33,932 bases of DNA from Candidatus Methanoperedens nitratireducens (GCA_020724545.1 DYGR01000032.1:1-33932); one strand, 5' to 3'; counted from the first letter of the stretch, positions 16,642 through 23,696 are shown. Translations and numbers: made by a program. The notes: a model not told the origin generated them from the letters alone.

Positions 16642-16875
16642 CTAAAATTTCGCCCCTGTCAGGGTTTTTGTTTCAGTTACTCCTTTTAAAGCCCTTATCT
16701 TATTAACCACGATATCGCTCAGTGCCTCAAAATCAGGCGCCTGTATTTTTGCAATAAGATCATAATCACCGAACAGCGGATATAACTCCTGTATCTCATC
16801 CCATTTTATCATGATATCAAAAACCTTTTTTTCCGAGCCAGGTGAAACATTTATTAATACAAAACCAATTGCCAT
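16642..16875 (-). CDS. Stand-alone Lrp/AsnC-type RAM ligand-binding domain protein
   Basis: A 77-residue protein equal to the C-terminal effector-binding domain of Lrp/AsnC regulators: GFVLINVSPGSEKKVFD, then ELYPLFGDYDLIAKI, and ALKGVTETKTLTG at the end. The helix-turn-helix domain is absent and the start is clear. Stand-alone RAM domains are common in archaea and are thought to bind amino acids and to combine with full-length Lrp proteins. The ATG at 16875 has no ribosome-binding site. A TATA-like sequence sits at 16898-16907 inside an inverted repeat, so the mRNA is probably leaderless. It is convergent with the Cas4-like gene (7 bp). Confidence 0.9.
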   Translation of the reverse strand: MAIGFVLINVSPGSEKKVFDIMIKWDEIQELYPLFGDYDLIAKIQAPDFEALSDIVVNKIRALKGVTETKTLTGAKF

Positions 16876-16897
16876 TATTTTACCCTATATATCCAAA

Positions 16898-16935
16898 GGA
16901 ATATAATGTTTTCTAATGAATAAACATTATATTCC
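16898..16935. promoter_or_regulatory. Perfect 14-bp inverted repeat over the RAM-gene promoter
   Basis: GGAATATAATGTTT (16898-16911) is the exact reverse complement of 16922-16935, with a 10-nt spacer containing CTAATGA. On the minus strand the proximal arm contains the likely TATA box of the RAM-domain gene (centre about 26 nt from its ATG), so a bound protein would block transcription initiation. This is operator-like. A hairpin role is less likely since it lies upstream of the mapped start. Confidence 0.6.
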
Positions 16936-16948
16936 AGTCACAGGCAAG

Positions 16949-17141
16949 TATAAATACTGGCAGTTACAGAATTAGAATTGTCTATTTTTAGTCCAGTCCT
17001 GCGAAAAATAGACACATGGTAGGTTGGGAGGCACAGAAAGCAGGTAAAGTAAAAAGATGCGTGGTGAACAAGGATGGAGGCCCAATTGGGGAGTGGGATA
17101 GTGGAAGGAGGAATATTTGTTCCTCCTTCGCCTCCAATTAA
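16949..17141 (+). ncRNA. Candidate structured small RNA with its own promoter (or 41-codon gene)
   Basis: TATAAATA at 16949-16956 is a strong archaeal TATA box. Its predicted start (about 16976-16981) coincides with the first base of a perfect 11-bp hairpin, TGTCTATTTTT (16979-16989) with its complement at 17004-17014. A purine-rich middle follows, with a 10-bp palindrome CCCAATTGGG at 17081-17090, and then a perfect 10-bp hairpin, GAAGGAGGAA (17104-17113) with TTCCTCCTTC (17120-17129). The layout fits a transcript of about 160 nt with hairpins at both ends. The class is not recognised. It does not look like tRNA, SRP, RNase P or a C/D-box RNA to me. Confidence 0.4.
17016..17141 (+). CDS. Possible 41-residue small protein inside the ncRNA candidate
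   Basis: ATG 17016 opens a 41-codon frame ending at TAA 17139-17141. It begins MVGWEAQKAGKVKRCVVNKD and has two Cys and a net basic N-terminal half. It would sit 35-40 nt behind the predicted transcript start, but no Shine-Dalgarno precedes it and the 5' hairpin lies immediately upstream. It could be a real small protein, or a chance frame within a structured RNA. I cannot choose from this sequence alone. Confidence 0.25.
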   Translation: MVGWEAQKAGKVKRCVVNKDGGPIGEWDSGRRNICSSFASN

Positions 17142-17267
17142 CTATAGTATTTTGCCGGAAGTCTTAGATAAAAAAGACGATTAACAACGAACTCAAAACT
17201 AACTTAAACGAACTCATCAGCCCGAATCGGATAAGAATAAAAAGTTACCAGGGTTTTATAGATAATT
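17142..17267. other. Non-coding stretch before the repeat cluster
   Basis: AT-rich sequence with no convincing gene. A small hairpin, GTCTT (17161-17165) with AAGAC (17174-17178), and direct repeats of the motif AACGAACTCA (around 17186 and 17207) are visible. Nothing else is supported. Confidence 0.3.
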
Positions 17268-17465
17268 AAACCGCAGATGAACGCAGATAAACGCAGATAA
17301 AAGGTTTATAATTTTTATACATTAATTGCTTTTCGGGAATGATTAATCTGCGCTCATATGCGGTTGCATAATTCTGAGACTATCCATCTAGCCCTTAGCA
17401 ACCTTTTTCCAGGTATCCGATGGCTCCTCCTATCTGCGTTCATCTGCGTTTATCTGCGGTTAAAT
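17268..17465. repeat. Inverted pair of CGCAGAT(A/G)AA triple repeats
   Basis: The left arm at 17268-17300 holds three tandem units: CCGCAGATGA, ACGCAGATAA, ACGCAGATAA. The right arm at 17431-17463 is its near-perfect reverse complement (about 2 differences in 32 bp), giving a structure with a loop of about 130 bp. A shorter, degraded right-type copy is at 17345-17366 and another at 17543-17572. Such intergenic repeats recur in many bacterial and archaeal genomes as I remember them. Spacers between units are absent, so this is not a CRISPR array. Confidence 0.65.
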
Positions 17466-17622
17466 ATACACAAAACCATAACCAGAGGCTTTAAATCCAT
17501 AATAAGGATAACAGTTCGAGCGTATAAATTTATTGAATTCTTATCTGCATTCACCCATGTTCATCTGCAGTCCCATTATCTCGCTATACAAATATGTATT
17601 GAATTATTGGATGGGCTCCATA

Positions 17623-17681
17623 CCAGGACACAGAGTAAAAACCACAACTCTCTGTGCTCTCCGTGTCCTCTGTGGTTGATT
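17623..17681. repeat. CTCTGTG-type intergenic repeat with inverted ends
   Basis: Three tandem 9-10-nt units, CTCTCTGTG, CTCTCCGTG and TCCTCTGTG (17648-17674), are bracketed by AACCACA (17640-17646) and TGTGGTT (17671-17677). The copy AGGACACAGAG at 17625-17635 is an opposite-orientation unit. The run lies just after the last PHA-operon gene and could fold into the 3' end of that transcript. Confidence 0.55.
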
Positions 17682-17737
17682 TACACAGCTCACCCTACTT
17701 TAACTACTATGATATCCAACATCAGGAGGACTAGTTC

Positions 17738-18589
17738 TTAGATATACAGCCCTCCGTTCATATCTATAACCTGGCCTGTTATGTAATCAGCATCCTCTGA
17801 GGCAAGATAGGCCACTGCCCCTGCAACCTCTGACGGCTTACCCAGCCTTCCAACAGGTATTTTCTCCAGGATTTTTTTCACTACTTCATCAGGAACTGAC
17901 CTCACCATGTCGGTTTCTATAAATCCTGGCGCTATTGCATTTACAGTTATACCCTTTCCAGCGAATTCCTTTGCCAGCGTCTGGGTGAGGCCTATTATTC
18001 CTGCCTTTGAAGCTGCATAGTTCGCCTGTCCGAAATTGCCCATCCTCCCGATAACAGAGGATATATTCACGATCCTGCCATACTTCATCTCAAGCATACC
18101 ATCTATAACCGCTTTAGTGCAGTGGAAGGTTCCATCCAGGTTCACAGATAGTACTTCTGACCACATCTGTGGAGTCATTTTGATAAAAGATTTATCCCTG
18201 GTTATTCCTGCATTATTAACCAGTATATCGATTTTACCAAACTGCCTGATAACCTCATCCCTCATCCTGTACACCTGCTCGATATCACTTACGTTCGCCT
18301 GACAGATGAAGGAATGCCTGCCCATAGATCCTATCAGCTTTGATACTTCCTTTGCATGCTCTTTAGTATCCATCTGATCTATCATCTGGGATATTTTAAT
18401 AATCTCCTCTGTCGTACCTATCTGGTCTATCAGCTTTGATACCTCCTCAGCCTGCTCTTTAGTGTACTGGTAATTAATGGCAACATCTGCGCCCTCTTCT
18501 GCCAGTCTTAAAGCAATCGCCCTTCCGATCCCCCTTGAGCCCCCTGTAACCAGGGCGACTTTACCTTCCAAATGTGCTCTCTTTCCCAT
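17738..18589 (-). CDS. fabG: SDR-family 3-oxoacyl/acetoacetyl-CoA reductase with triplicated helix insert
   Basis: NAD(P)H-dependent reductase of 283 residues, probably the acetoacetyl-CoA reductase (PhaB role) of PHA synthesis. The cofactor loop is TGGSRGIGRA (15-24), NNAG at 125-128, and the catalytic set Ser178, Tyr191, Lys195 has the same spacing as E. coli FabG. ATG 18589 was chosen: it follows GGTAGGTAGT, whereas the 18640 extension lies inside the thiolase. Residues 43-90 are three consecutive 16-residue repeats (TKEQAEEVSKLIDQIG, TTEEIIKISQMIDQMD, TKEHAKEVSKLIGSMG), where normal SDRs have one, so the protein is about 32 residues longer than usual. It is the last gene of the PHA operon, 5 bp after the thiolase. 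Confidence 0.92.
   Translation of the reverse strand: MGKRAHLEGKVALVTGGSRGIGRAIALRLAEEGADVAINYQYTKEQAEEVSKLIDQIGTTEEIIKISQMIDQMDTKEHAKEVSKLIGSMGRHSFICQANVSDIEQVYRMRDEVIRQFGKIDILVNNAGITRDKSFIKMTPQMWSEVLSVNLDGTFHCTKAVIDGMLEMKYGRIVNISSVIGRMGNFGQANYAASKAGIIGLTQTLAKEFAGKGITVNAIAPGFIETDMVRSVPDEVVKKILEKIPVGRLGKPSEVAGAVAYLASEDADYITGQVIDMNGGLYI
18320..18463 (-). repeat. Three tandem 48-nt in-frame repeats inside the SDR gene
   Basis: On the minus strand, units at 18463-18416, 18415-18368 and 18367-18320 are each 48 nt and encode 16 residues. Units 1 and 3 agree at 37 of 48 bases and units 1 and 2 at about 31 of 48. The period is exact and keeps the frame, so it is an internal duplication of a helix, not noise. 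The middle unit is the most diverged, which suggests it is old or relaxed. Confidence 0.85.
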
Positions 18590-18594
18590 ACTAC

Positions 18595-19773
18595 CTACCT
18601 CTTTACTACCACCGCAATACCCATGCCCCCGCCAATGCACATGGTTGCAAGGCCGTATGTACCGTCCCTTCTTCTTAACTCATACAGAAGTGTGGCCAAT
18701 ATCCTTGAACCTGTGGATCCTATTGGATGCCCGAGGGCTATAGAGCCGCCGTTAACATTAGCTTTATTTACATCCCACCCCAGTTCCCTATCGACCGCAA
18801 TGGACTGCGCTGCAAAGGCCTCATTCTCCTCTATCAGATCGATATCATCCATGGTTAAACCCGCGCGCTTAAGGGCTACCCTGGTTGCACAAACAGGCCC
18901 CATACCCATTATCTCAGGATGAATGCCACAGTACCCGTAGCCTACGATGGTTGCCATGGGTTTTAGTCCTTTTTCTTTTGCTTTTTGTTCAGACATCAAG
19001 ACAACAGCAGCAGCCCCATCATTAACACCTGATGAATTGCCAGCAGTTACTGTACCGCCCTTTTTAAATGCTGGTTTCAGTCTGGATAAAACGCTTGCAG
19101 TCGTACCGAACCTGGGAAACTCATCTGTATCAAAGGCTATCGGTTCGCCCTTTGGCTGTGGAACTGTTACCGGAACAATCTCCTCTTTGAACTTACCTGC
19201 CTTGATCGCAGCTTCTGCTTTACTCTGGCTATTTGCAGCGAATTCATCCTGCTCCTCCCTGGAGATGTTGTACCTCTCGGCTATATTCTCTGCCGTTATT
19301 CCCATATGTACATTCTTGAAGATATCCCATAATCCATCGTATACCATCGTGTCTATAACTTCATCATTCCCCATCCTTATTCCCCAGCGGGCTTTCTTAA
19401 GCGCATACACTGATGCTGACATGGCCTCTACCCCGCCAGCAAGGACAATATCTTGATCACCAAGCATTATGGACTGGGCACCAAGGACAACAGATTTCAA
19501 ACCAGAGCCGCATACTTTGTTCACAGCATAGGCCGGCACCTTATCCGGGATCCCTGCCCAGATCGAGGATTGTCTTGCTACATTCATGCCCTGGCCGCCT
19601 GCGATCACATTTCCCATTATGACCTCATCCACTTCACCAGGATCAAGATCAACCCGTTTCAGGGCATCTTTCAATACCACTGAACCGAGCTGCCCAGCCA
19701 GCATGTCCTTAAGAGTTCCCCCAAATTTTCCTACTGCAGTTCTTGTTGCAGATACAATAACTACTTTATTCAT
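18595..19773 (-). CDS. phaA: Acetyl-CoA acetyltransferase (biosynthetic thiolase)
   Basis: Condenses two acetyl-CoA to acetoacetyl-CoA, the first step of PHB synthesis. The 392-residue protein has the full thiolase set: nucleophile Cys88 (NKVCGSGLKSV), ENEAFAAQS, His349 (GGSIALGHPIGSTGSR) and Cys379 (MCIGGGMG), in the same spacing as Zoogloea thiolase. The ATG at 19773 follows the Shine-Dalgarno GGTGGGA. It lies 57 bp after the SDR of 19831-20571 and 5 bp before the last SDR gene, within the PHA operon. Without the operon context it could also serve isoprenoid or fatty-acid turnover. Confidence 0.95.
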   Translation of the reverse strand: MNKVVIVSATRTAVGKFGGTLKDMLAGQLGSVVLKDALKRVDLDPGEVDEVIMGNVIAGGQGMNVARQSSIWAGIPDKVPAYAVNKVCGSGLKSVVLGAQSIMLGDQDIVLAGGVEAMSASVYALKKARWGIRMGNDEVIDTMVYDGLWDIFKNVHMGITAENIAERYNISREEQDEFAANSQSKAEAAIKAGKFKEEIVPVTVPQPKGEPIAFDTDEFPRFGTTASVLSRLKPAFKKGGTVTAGNSSGVNDGAAAVVLMSEQKAKEKGLKPMATIVGYGYCGIHPEIMGMGPVCATRVALKRAGLTMDDIDLIEENEAFAAQSIAVDRELGWDVNKANVNGGSIALGHPIGSTGSRILATLLYELRRRDGTYGLATMCIGGGMGIAVVVKR

Positions 19774-19830
19774 TTTATTCCCACCTACTTTAACATATCA
19801 GATATAATGTCCAGCACGATGACCGGTGCA

Positions 19831-20571
19831 TTATATGACCAGTCCTCCATCCACGCCGAGCACTGCCCCATTGACAAACCTCGCCTCATCCGATGCAAGA
19901 TACAGGTATGCATACGCAACATCCATGGGTTCGCCCAGCCTGCGGAGGGGTGTTTTTTCTATCATCATTTTAATAAATTTTTCAGGCACCTTTTCGGTCA
20001 TAGGAGTCTCTACAAACCCAGGAGCTACTGCATTGGTCCTTATACCTTTCCTTCCAAGTTCTTTTGCCAGGGTCTTCGTCAGTCCAATTAACCCGGCCTT
20101 GGCTGAGGCATAATTTACCTGCCCGATATTGCCATATATTCCTGCAATAGAGGATGCATTGATAATTACACCACTTCCCTGATTGGTCATAACATCAACT
20201 ACTGCCTGGATGCAATTAAAAGCCCCTTTAAGATCTACATTGATAACGCTGTCCCACTGCCTCTCAGTCATTTTCGTGACCAGAGCATCCTGATTAATAC
20301 CTGCATTGTTTATTAGAATATCAATTCTCCCGAATCTATTGATAACCTCATTAACAAATCTCCTCAGGTCTTCTCTACTTGTGACATCCCCTCTGACACA
20401 GATTGCCCTTCCTCCACTCTCGTTTATCTCATTGCAAACTTTTTCTATCGTCTCAAGCGTCCTTCCAATGGTGGCTATACTTGCCCCTTCCCGGGCAAAC
20501 AGCAGTGCAGTCTCTTTGCCAATACCGCTTCCTGCTCCGGTAATTATTGCAACTTTGTCTTTAAGTCTTAT
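19831..20571 (-). CDS. fabG: SDR-family 3-oxoacyl/acetoacetyl-CoA reductase with AUA start
   Basis: A 246-residue FabG/PhaB-type reductase: cofactor motif TGAGSGIGKE (11-20), NNAG (88-91) and catalytic Ser141, Tyr154, Lys158. The frame is intact from 20571 down to the stop at 19831. The only sensible start is an ATA codon at 20571-20569: it gives the expected RLKDKVAIITGAG N-terminus, it overlaps the phaC stop as ATAA (the equivalent of an ATGA junction), and AGGGGGAG lies a few nucleotides upstream. The frame has no ATG, GTG or TTG between the upstream stop and the cofactor-binding loop. The next Met (codon 101) would remove half the Rossmann fold. The protein probably makes (R)-3-hydroxyacyl-CoA for PhaC. 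Confidence 0.9.
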   Translation of the reverse strand: MRLKDKVAIITGAGSGIGKETALLFAREGASIATIGRTLETIEKVCNEINESGGRAICVRGDVTSREDLRRFVNEVINRFGRIDILINNAGINQDALVTKMTERQWDSVINVDLKGAFNCIQAVVDVMTNQGSGVIINASSIAGIYGNIGQVNYASAKAGLIGLTKTLAKELGRKGIRTNAVAPGFVETPMTEKVPEKFIKMMIEKTPLRRLGEPMDVAYAYLYLASDEARFVNGAVLGVDGGLVI

Positions 20572-21755
20572 CCTTTTCTCCCCCTTGCTTTTCCCCTTGC
20601 TCTTCTACCTTTCTCATGTGCTCCTTCAGGAAGAGATCTTGGTTTTAGCCACTCTGCGATCCTGGGAACGACCTCTCTCTGGGATTTGGAGCCAACAAAG
20701 ATACCTATATGTCCTGTCGGGAAGACAAGTGTCTCTTTGTCCTCACTCGATACAGCGTCTGCCAGCGGTAGACTTGCCTCGTTTGGAACCAGATGATCGG
20801 TTTCGGCCATGACATTAAGCAGGGGCATGGTTATCTTTCTCAGGTCAATCCTCTTCCCGTCGAGCATCATCTCGTTCTTGATGAGGAGATTCTTCTGGTA
20901 TAGATCCTTGATGAACTGCCGGTATGATTCGCCTGCCTGTCCAGGGCTATCGAATATCCATTTCTCCATTCGAAGGAAATTCTTGATGATCTCTTCGTTC
21001 CTGCGCTGACATTCTTTATCACCAGTTTTGCATTCGAGTCGCTCAAACATGCCTACATATTTATCAATCAGAAGTCTGAACGGGTCTGTTAGCAGGAACC
21101 CTATATTCAACAGGTCCCCTGGCACTATGCCATAGTAATCCACGACTCTGTCCACATCAAGTGCTTTTGCCCAGATATGAAGAAGTCCTTTATCAGTATC
21201 AAAATTTATAGGCGTCACTAAAGTGACCAGGTTCTTCACCTTCTCAGGGTGCAGTGTGGCGTACATAGCAGAGACTGTCCCTCCCTGGCATACGCCAAAG
21301 AGCGTAACGTTATCAGATCCTGATAACTCTCTGATCTTGTCCACGGCATTATTTATGTAGCCCTCCACATAGTCGTTAAGCGTGAGGTATCGATCAGAGC
21401 CTGATGGGTATCCCCAGTCAATAATATAGACATCAAGACCCTCATCAAGCAGCTTCCTTACAACGCTTTTCTCAGGCTGCAGGTCCAGGATATAGTAGCG
21501 GTTCACACATGCGTATATTATGAATACAGGAACTGGATACGGTCTCTCTACCGTGGGGATATAATGCATAAGTTTCATCTTATCTTCTGTGTAGACTACC
21601 TCATGAGGCGTTGTTGCCACGGTGATCTCATCAGGATGTTCCAGCAATATCTCTATTCCTTTTACGAATCTTCTGGTATCTTCTATTAAGTCAGTTGCGT
21701 ACGTGTACGCAGGTGTTACAGGTGCAGATGCAGGTGCAGGTGCAGGTGTGCTCAT
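20568..21755 (-). CDS. phaC: Class III poly(3-hydroxyalkanoate) synthase subunit PhaC
   Basis: Polymerises (R)-3-hydroxyacyl-CoA into PHA at the granule surface. 395 residues with the lipase-like box FGVCQGG (nucleophile Cys156), Asp320 (MAETDHLVP) and His349 (FPTGHIG). RYYILDLQPEKSVV (86-99), VYIIDWGYPSGSDR (109-122) and EKWIFDSPGQAG (264-275) are typical of class III. Residues 1-16 are a Pro/Ala tail coded by hexanucleotide repeats (GCACCT type), and residues 378-395 are a basic tail rich in Gly/Arg/Lys, possibly for granule or nucleoid contact. Its ATG overlaps the phaE stop (ATGA), and its stop overlaps the AUA start of the next gene. Confidence 0.96.
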   Translation of the reverse strand: MSTPAPAPASAPVTPAYTYATDLIEDTRRFVKGIEILLEHPDEITVATTPHEVVYTEDKMKLMHYIPTVERPYPVPVFIIYACVNRYYILDLQPEKSVVRKLLDEGLDVYIIDWGYPSGSDRYLTLNDYVEGYINNAVDKIRELSGSDNVTLFGVCQGGTVSAMYATLHPEKVKNLVTLVTPINFDTDKGLLHIWAKALDVDRVVDYYGIVPGDLLNIGFLLTDPFRLLIDKYVGMFERLECKTGDKECQRRNEEIIKNFLRMEKWIFDSPGQAGESYRQFIKDLYQKNLLIKNEMMLDGKRIDLRKITMPLLNVMAETDHLVPNEASLPLADAVSSEDKETLVFPTGHIGIFVGSKSQREVVPRIAEWLKPRSLPEGAHEKGRRARGKARGRKG

Positions 21756-22408
21756 ATCCCTCCCCCGGTTCTCCTGGTTAAATCATCTACTATTCTCCTG
21801 AGGGACTGAAGCTCCTGGTTTATACTATCGATATCAGTCTTTGTAGGGAGGTCTCTTGTACTCTCTGAGAGCTTTTTGACCTGTCTGGCTAAATCCTTCT
21901 CTGTTTTCTTAATAGAATACACTTCATAGTTTATATCATCGATCTCGCTTTTTGTTGGGATAAAGTTCAATGGCTTGAGATAATTTTCCTCAAGCATTTC
22001 CCGGTTATTTTGCATGAATTCCATGTAATACGATATTAGCGTTCCCATATCTGAAGAGAAATGACTTGTTTTCAGGAATTCTTTGAACGTTTCGCTGTAT
22101 GTTTCAATCCAGATACTATAAAAATCTTTATATTGATCGGGAATGATCTCTCCCTTTGCCCCTACCAGCATCTTCTCACCCATCCTGCGCATGGCCTCCA
22201 TGAACACATTCTGGAAATTGATAACAGATTCCATCCATGCCGTATAGAGGTTAACAGAGACAGAGGCATTCTTCGCCAGTTTTTCAATTCTCTCACGTGC
22301 AGGCCCCACGGCAGGTATCTCAAGTAACCTGCCAGTGGTAGCTTCGTATGTCTTTAACCACAGATCAAAAAATTCATGTGTGTATTCAAAGCTTGGTCTT
22401 TCATCCAT
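21752..22408 (-). CDS. phaE: Class III PHA synthase subunit PhaE
   Basis: Partner subunit of PhaC in the class III synthase. It is helical, with the PhaE-type segment IIPDQYKDFYSIWIETYSETF and a C-terminal coiled coil from about residue 150 (SEIDDINYEVYSIKKTEKDLA, then QELQSLRRIVDDLTRR). The start at 22408 (MDERPSFEYTHEFF, 218 residues) follows the previous stop by 2 nt, whereas the longer start at 22450 would overlap it by 40 bp. The region around residues 30-65 repeats the pattern of the larger PhaE-like gene upstream. It overlaps phaC (ATGA), which fits equal production of the two subunits. Confidence 0.88.
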   Translation of the reverse strand: MDERPSFEYTHEFFDLWLKTYEATTGRLLEIPAVGPARERIEKLAKNASVSVNLYTAWMESVINFQNVFMEAMRRMGEKMLVGAKGEIIPDQYKDFYSIWIETYSETFKEFLKTSHFSSDMGTLISYYMEFMQNNREMLEENYLKPLNFIPTKSEIDDINYEVYSIKKTEKDLARQVKKLSESTRDLPTKTDIDSINQELQSLRRIVDDLTRRTGGGI

Positions 22409-22410
22409 AT

Positions 22411-23475
22411 CTAAACCCGGCTTGCTGGACTGGGAGGTGGCCTCATCCACATGTTTGCCATGCTGGCAAACGTATCTGCATATATCCTGGCTGAATTCTT
22501 TACAGGCTCCATCATCTGTCTCATCGGGCCCATCATGGGCATATTCTTGAAGAAATCATCAAAAGCCCTCTCGTACATCTTCGTCCATGTACTGTAAAAT
22601 TCTCGAACCGCCTCTGGATCAGCGGTGCGCCTTGATAGATCCATAGTCCTCTCTGACATCTTTTCAAGTGCAGTCATCCAGGATTTATACATGTTCAGGT
22701 AGATATCTGTACTCTGCAAGAAATTATCAAGCATCTCCCTTGAGGGTCTCATGGCCTGAACATTAAATAACCCGCTGTAGGTCTCCCTGTACATATCCAT
22801 CCATTGATTATAAAATTCCCTGTAGGCCTCTGGGCTTGCGCCTCCTCTTGAGATCTCTGTCATTCTTCCGGTAAGCCTCATCATGGAATCAACCATCGGC
22901 CAGTATATATCTCTATAAGTATCTCTCCAGAGTTTTGATACCTGCGCAAAATTTCTTAAGTAGATATTCGGCATGCCTGTATAACTCTCAAATATCTCCC
23001 TTGTACTTTCTCTGGCTGGCAGGGCAAGGAAATCATCGAGTATTTTCCCATACGACCTCATCCACATATCATAGGACATTCTATATTTCTCAGGATCAGG
23101 CTCGCCCATGAGCAGCTCCCCGGTCTTTTTGGTGTTCTCCTCAAGCTCGGTAGCCCAGGATCTGAAGAGGTTACCCAGATCCTCTGCACTGGCCGCTAAT
23201 CTCTCAAGCGCCTCTCTATCTGGTACCCTGGTCGGGATCGGATATAATCTACCAAAGGTGTTCTGGTACATCCTCATCCATTCATCATAAAATTCCCTAT
23301 ACTTCTCAGGTTCAGCCTCTTTTGGGAGTTCAGCCGCCCTCTCAACCAGTTCCCCTGTAGATTCAATCCACGGTTTGTACAGATTTACATAGGTGTCCTC
23401 CCACATTTTTGCAACAGCCGTATAGCTATCAGCCCATACATCGAAAATACCTTTTCTCACTTCACCTGTTTTCAT
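22411..23475 (-). CDS. PhaE-like protein with fourfold internal repeat (phasin-like)
   Basis: A 354-residue, wholly helical first gene of the PHA operon. The motif PE.YREFY..WM.MY..TF occurs four times, with its Pro at residues 56, 128, 215 and 287. Spacings of 72, 87 and 72 give an exact period of 159 residues for the double unit, so an ancestral two-repeat protein was duplicated. Each unit matches the single PhaE motif of the next gene. It ends in a Met/Pro-rich tail (MWMRPPPSPASRV). A strong Shine-Dalgarno AGGAGGAG and a TATA box (23511-23520) lie upstream. Likely roles: enlarged PhaE subunit or granule-coating phasin. There is no enzymatic motif. Confidence 0.82.
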   Translation of the reverse strand: MKTGEVRKGIFDVWADSYTAVAKMWEDTYVNLYKPWIESTGELVERAAELPKEAEPEKYREFYDEWMRMYQNTFGRLYPIPTRVPDREALERLAASAEDLGNLFRSWATELEENTKKTGELLMGEPDPEKYRMSYDMWMRSYGKILDDFLALPARESTREIFESYTGMPNIYLRNFAQVSKLWRDTYRDIYWPMVDSMMRLTGRMTEISRGGASPEAYREFYNQWMDMYRETYSGLFNVQAMRPSREMLDNFLQSTDIYLNMYKSWMTALEKMSERTMDLSRRTADPEAVREFYSTWTKMYERAFDDFFKNMPMMGPMRQMMEPVKNSARIYADTFASMANMWMRPPPSPASRV

Positions 23476-23488
23476 AATACTAACTCCT

Positions 23489-23573
23489 CCTATTTTAGAG
23501 ACGTTCTTTATTTAATATAAAGATATTTGATTGATGTAAATTTATAATCTAATGATTTATTATAAATTTACAT
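23489..23573 (-). promoter_or_regulatory. Promoter and 15-bp inverted repeat upstream of PHA operon
   Basis: On the minus strand TTATATTAAA (23520-23511) is the TATA box, predicting a start near 23489 and a leader of about 14 nt that contains AGGAGGAG. Upstream, ATGTAAATTTATAAT (23534-23548) is the exact reverse complement of 23559-23573, with a 10-nt spacer that begins CTAATGA. The repeat centre is about 38 bp upstream of the TATA centre, a usual place for an activator or regulator site. The rest of 23476-23696 is AT-rich without a gene. Confidence 0.6.
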
Positions 23574-23696
23574 ATTAATTTGCAATTATAGTTTTTCATT
23601 TTTTAACAATACTTGCAAACCCACATCTCTATACTTAAAATGTCATTCTCTGATATAAGACTTTTTTTTCGTTATTAATCATTAAATTACTCATCA

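Noticed and set aside
17268..17463. Possible CRISPR array in the repeat cluster
   Set aside because: Units are 10 nt, directly adjacent without spacers, and arranged as an inverted pair; no cas1/cas2 genes are present.
18590..18640. N-terminal extension of the last SDR
   Set aside because: It lies inside the thiolase 3' end, and the ATG at 18589 has a better ribosome-binding site and normal SDR spacing.
19831..20271. SDR gene starting at the first ATG (146 residues)
   Set aside because: The frame continues upstream without a break through a perfect Rossmann motif, so the short form is an artefact of requiring ATG.
19831..20571. Frameshift or pseudogene in the SDR
   Set aside because: All codons from 20571 to the stop read through in one frame with all catalytic residues present.
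21710..21755. GCACCT hexanucleotide repeats as a regulatory repeat
   Set aside because: They code for the Pro/Ala-rich start of PhaC and keep the frame, so they are protein-level low complexity.
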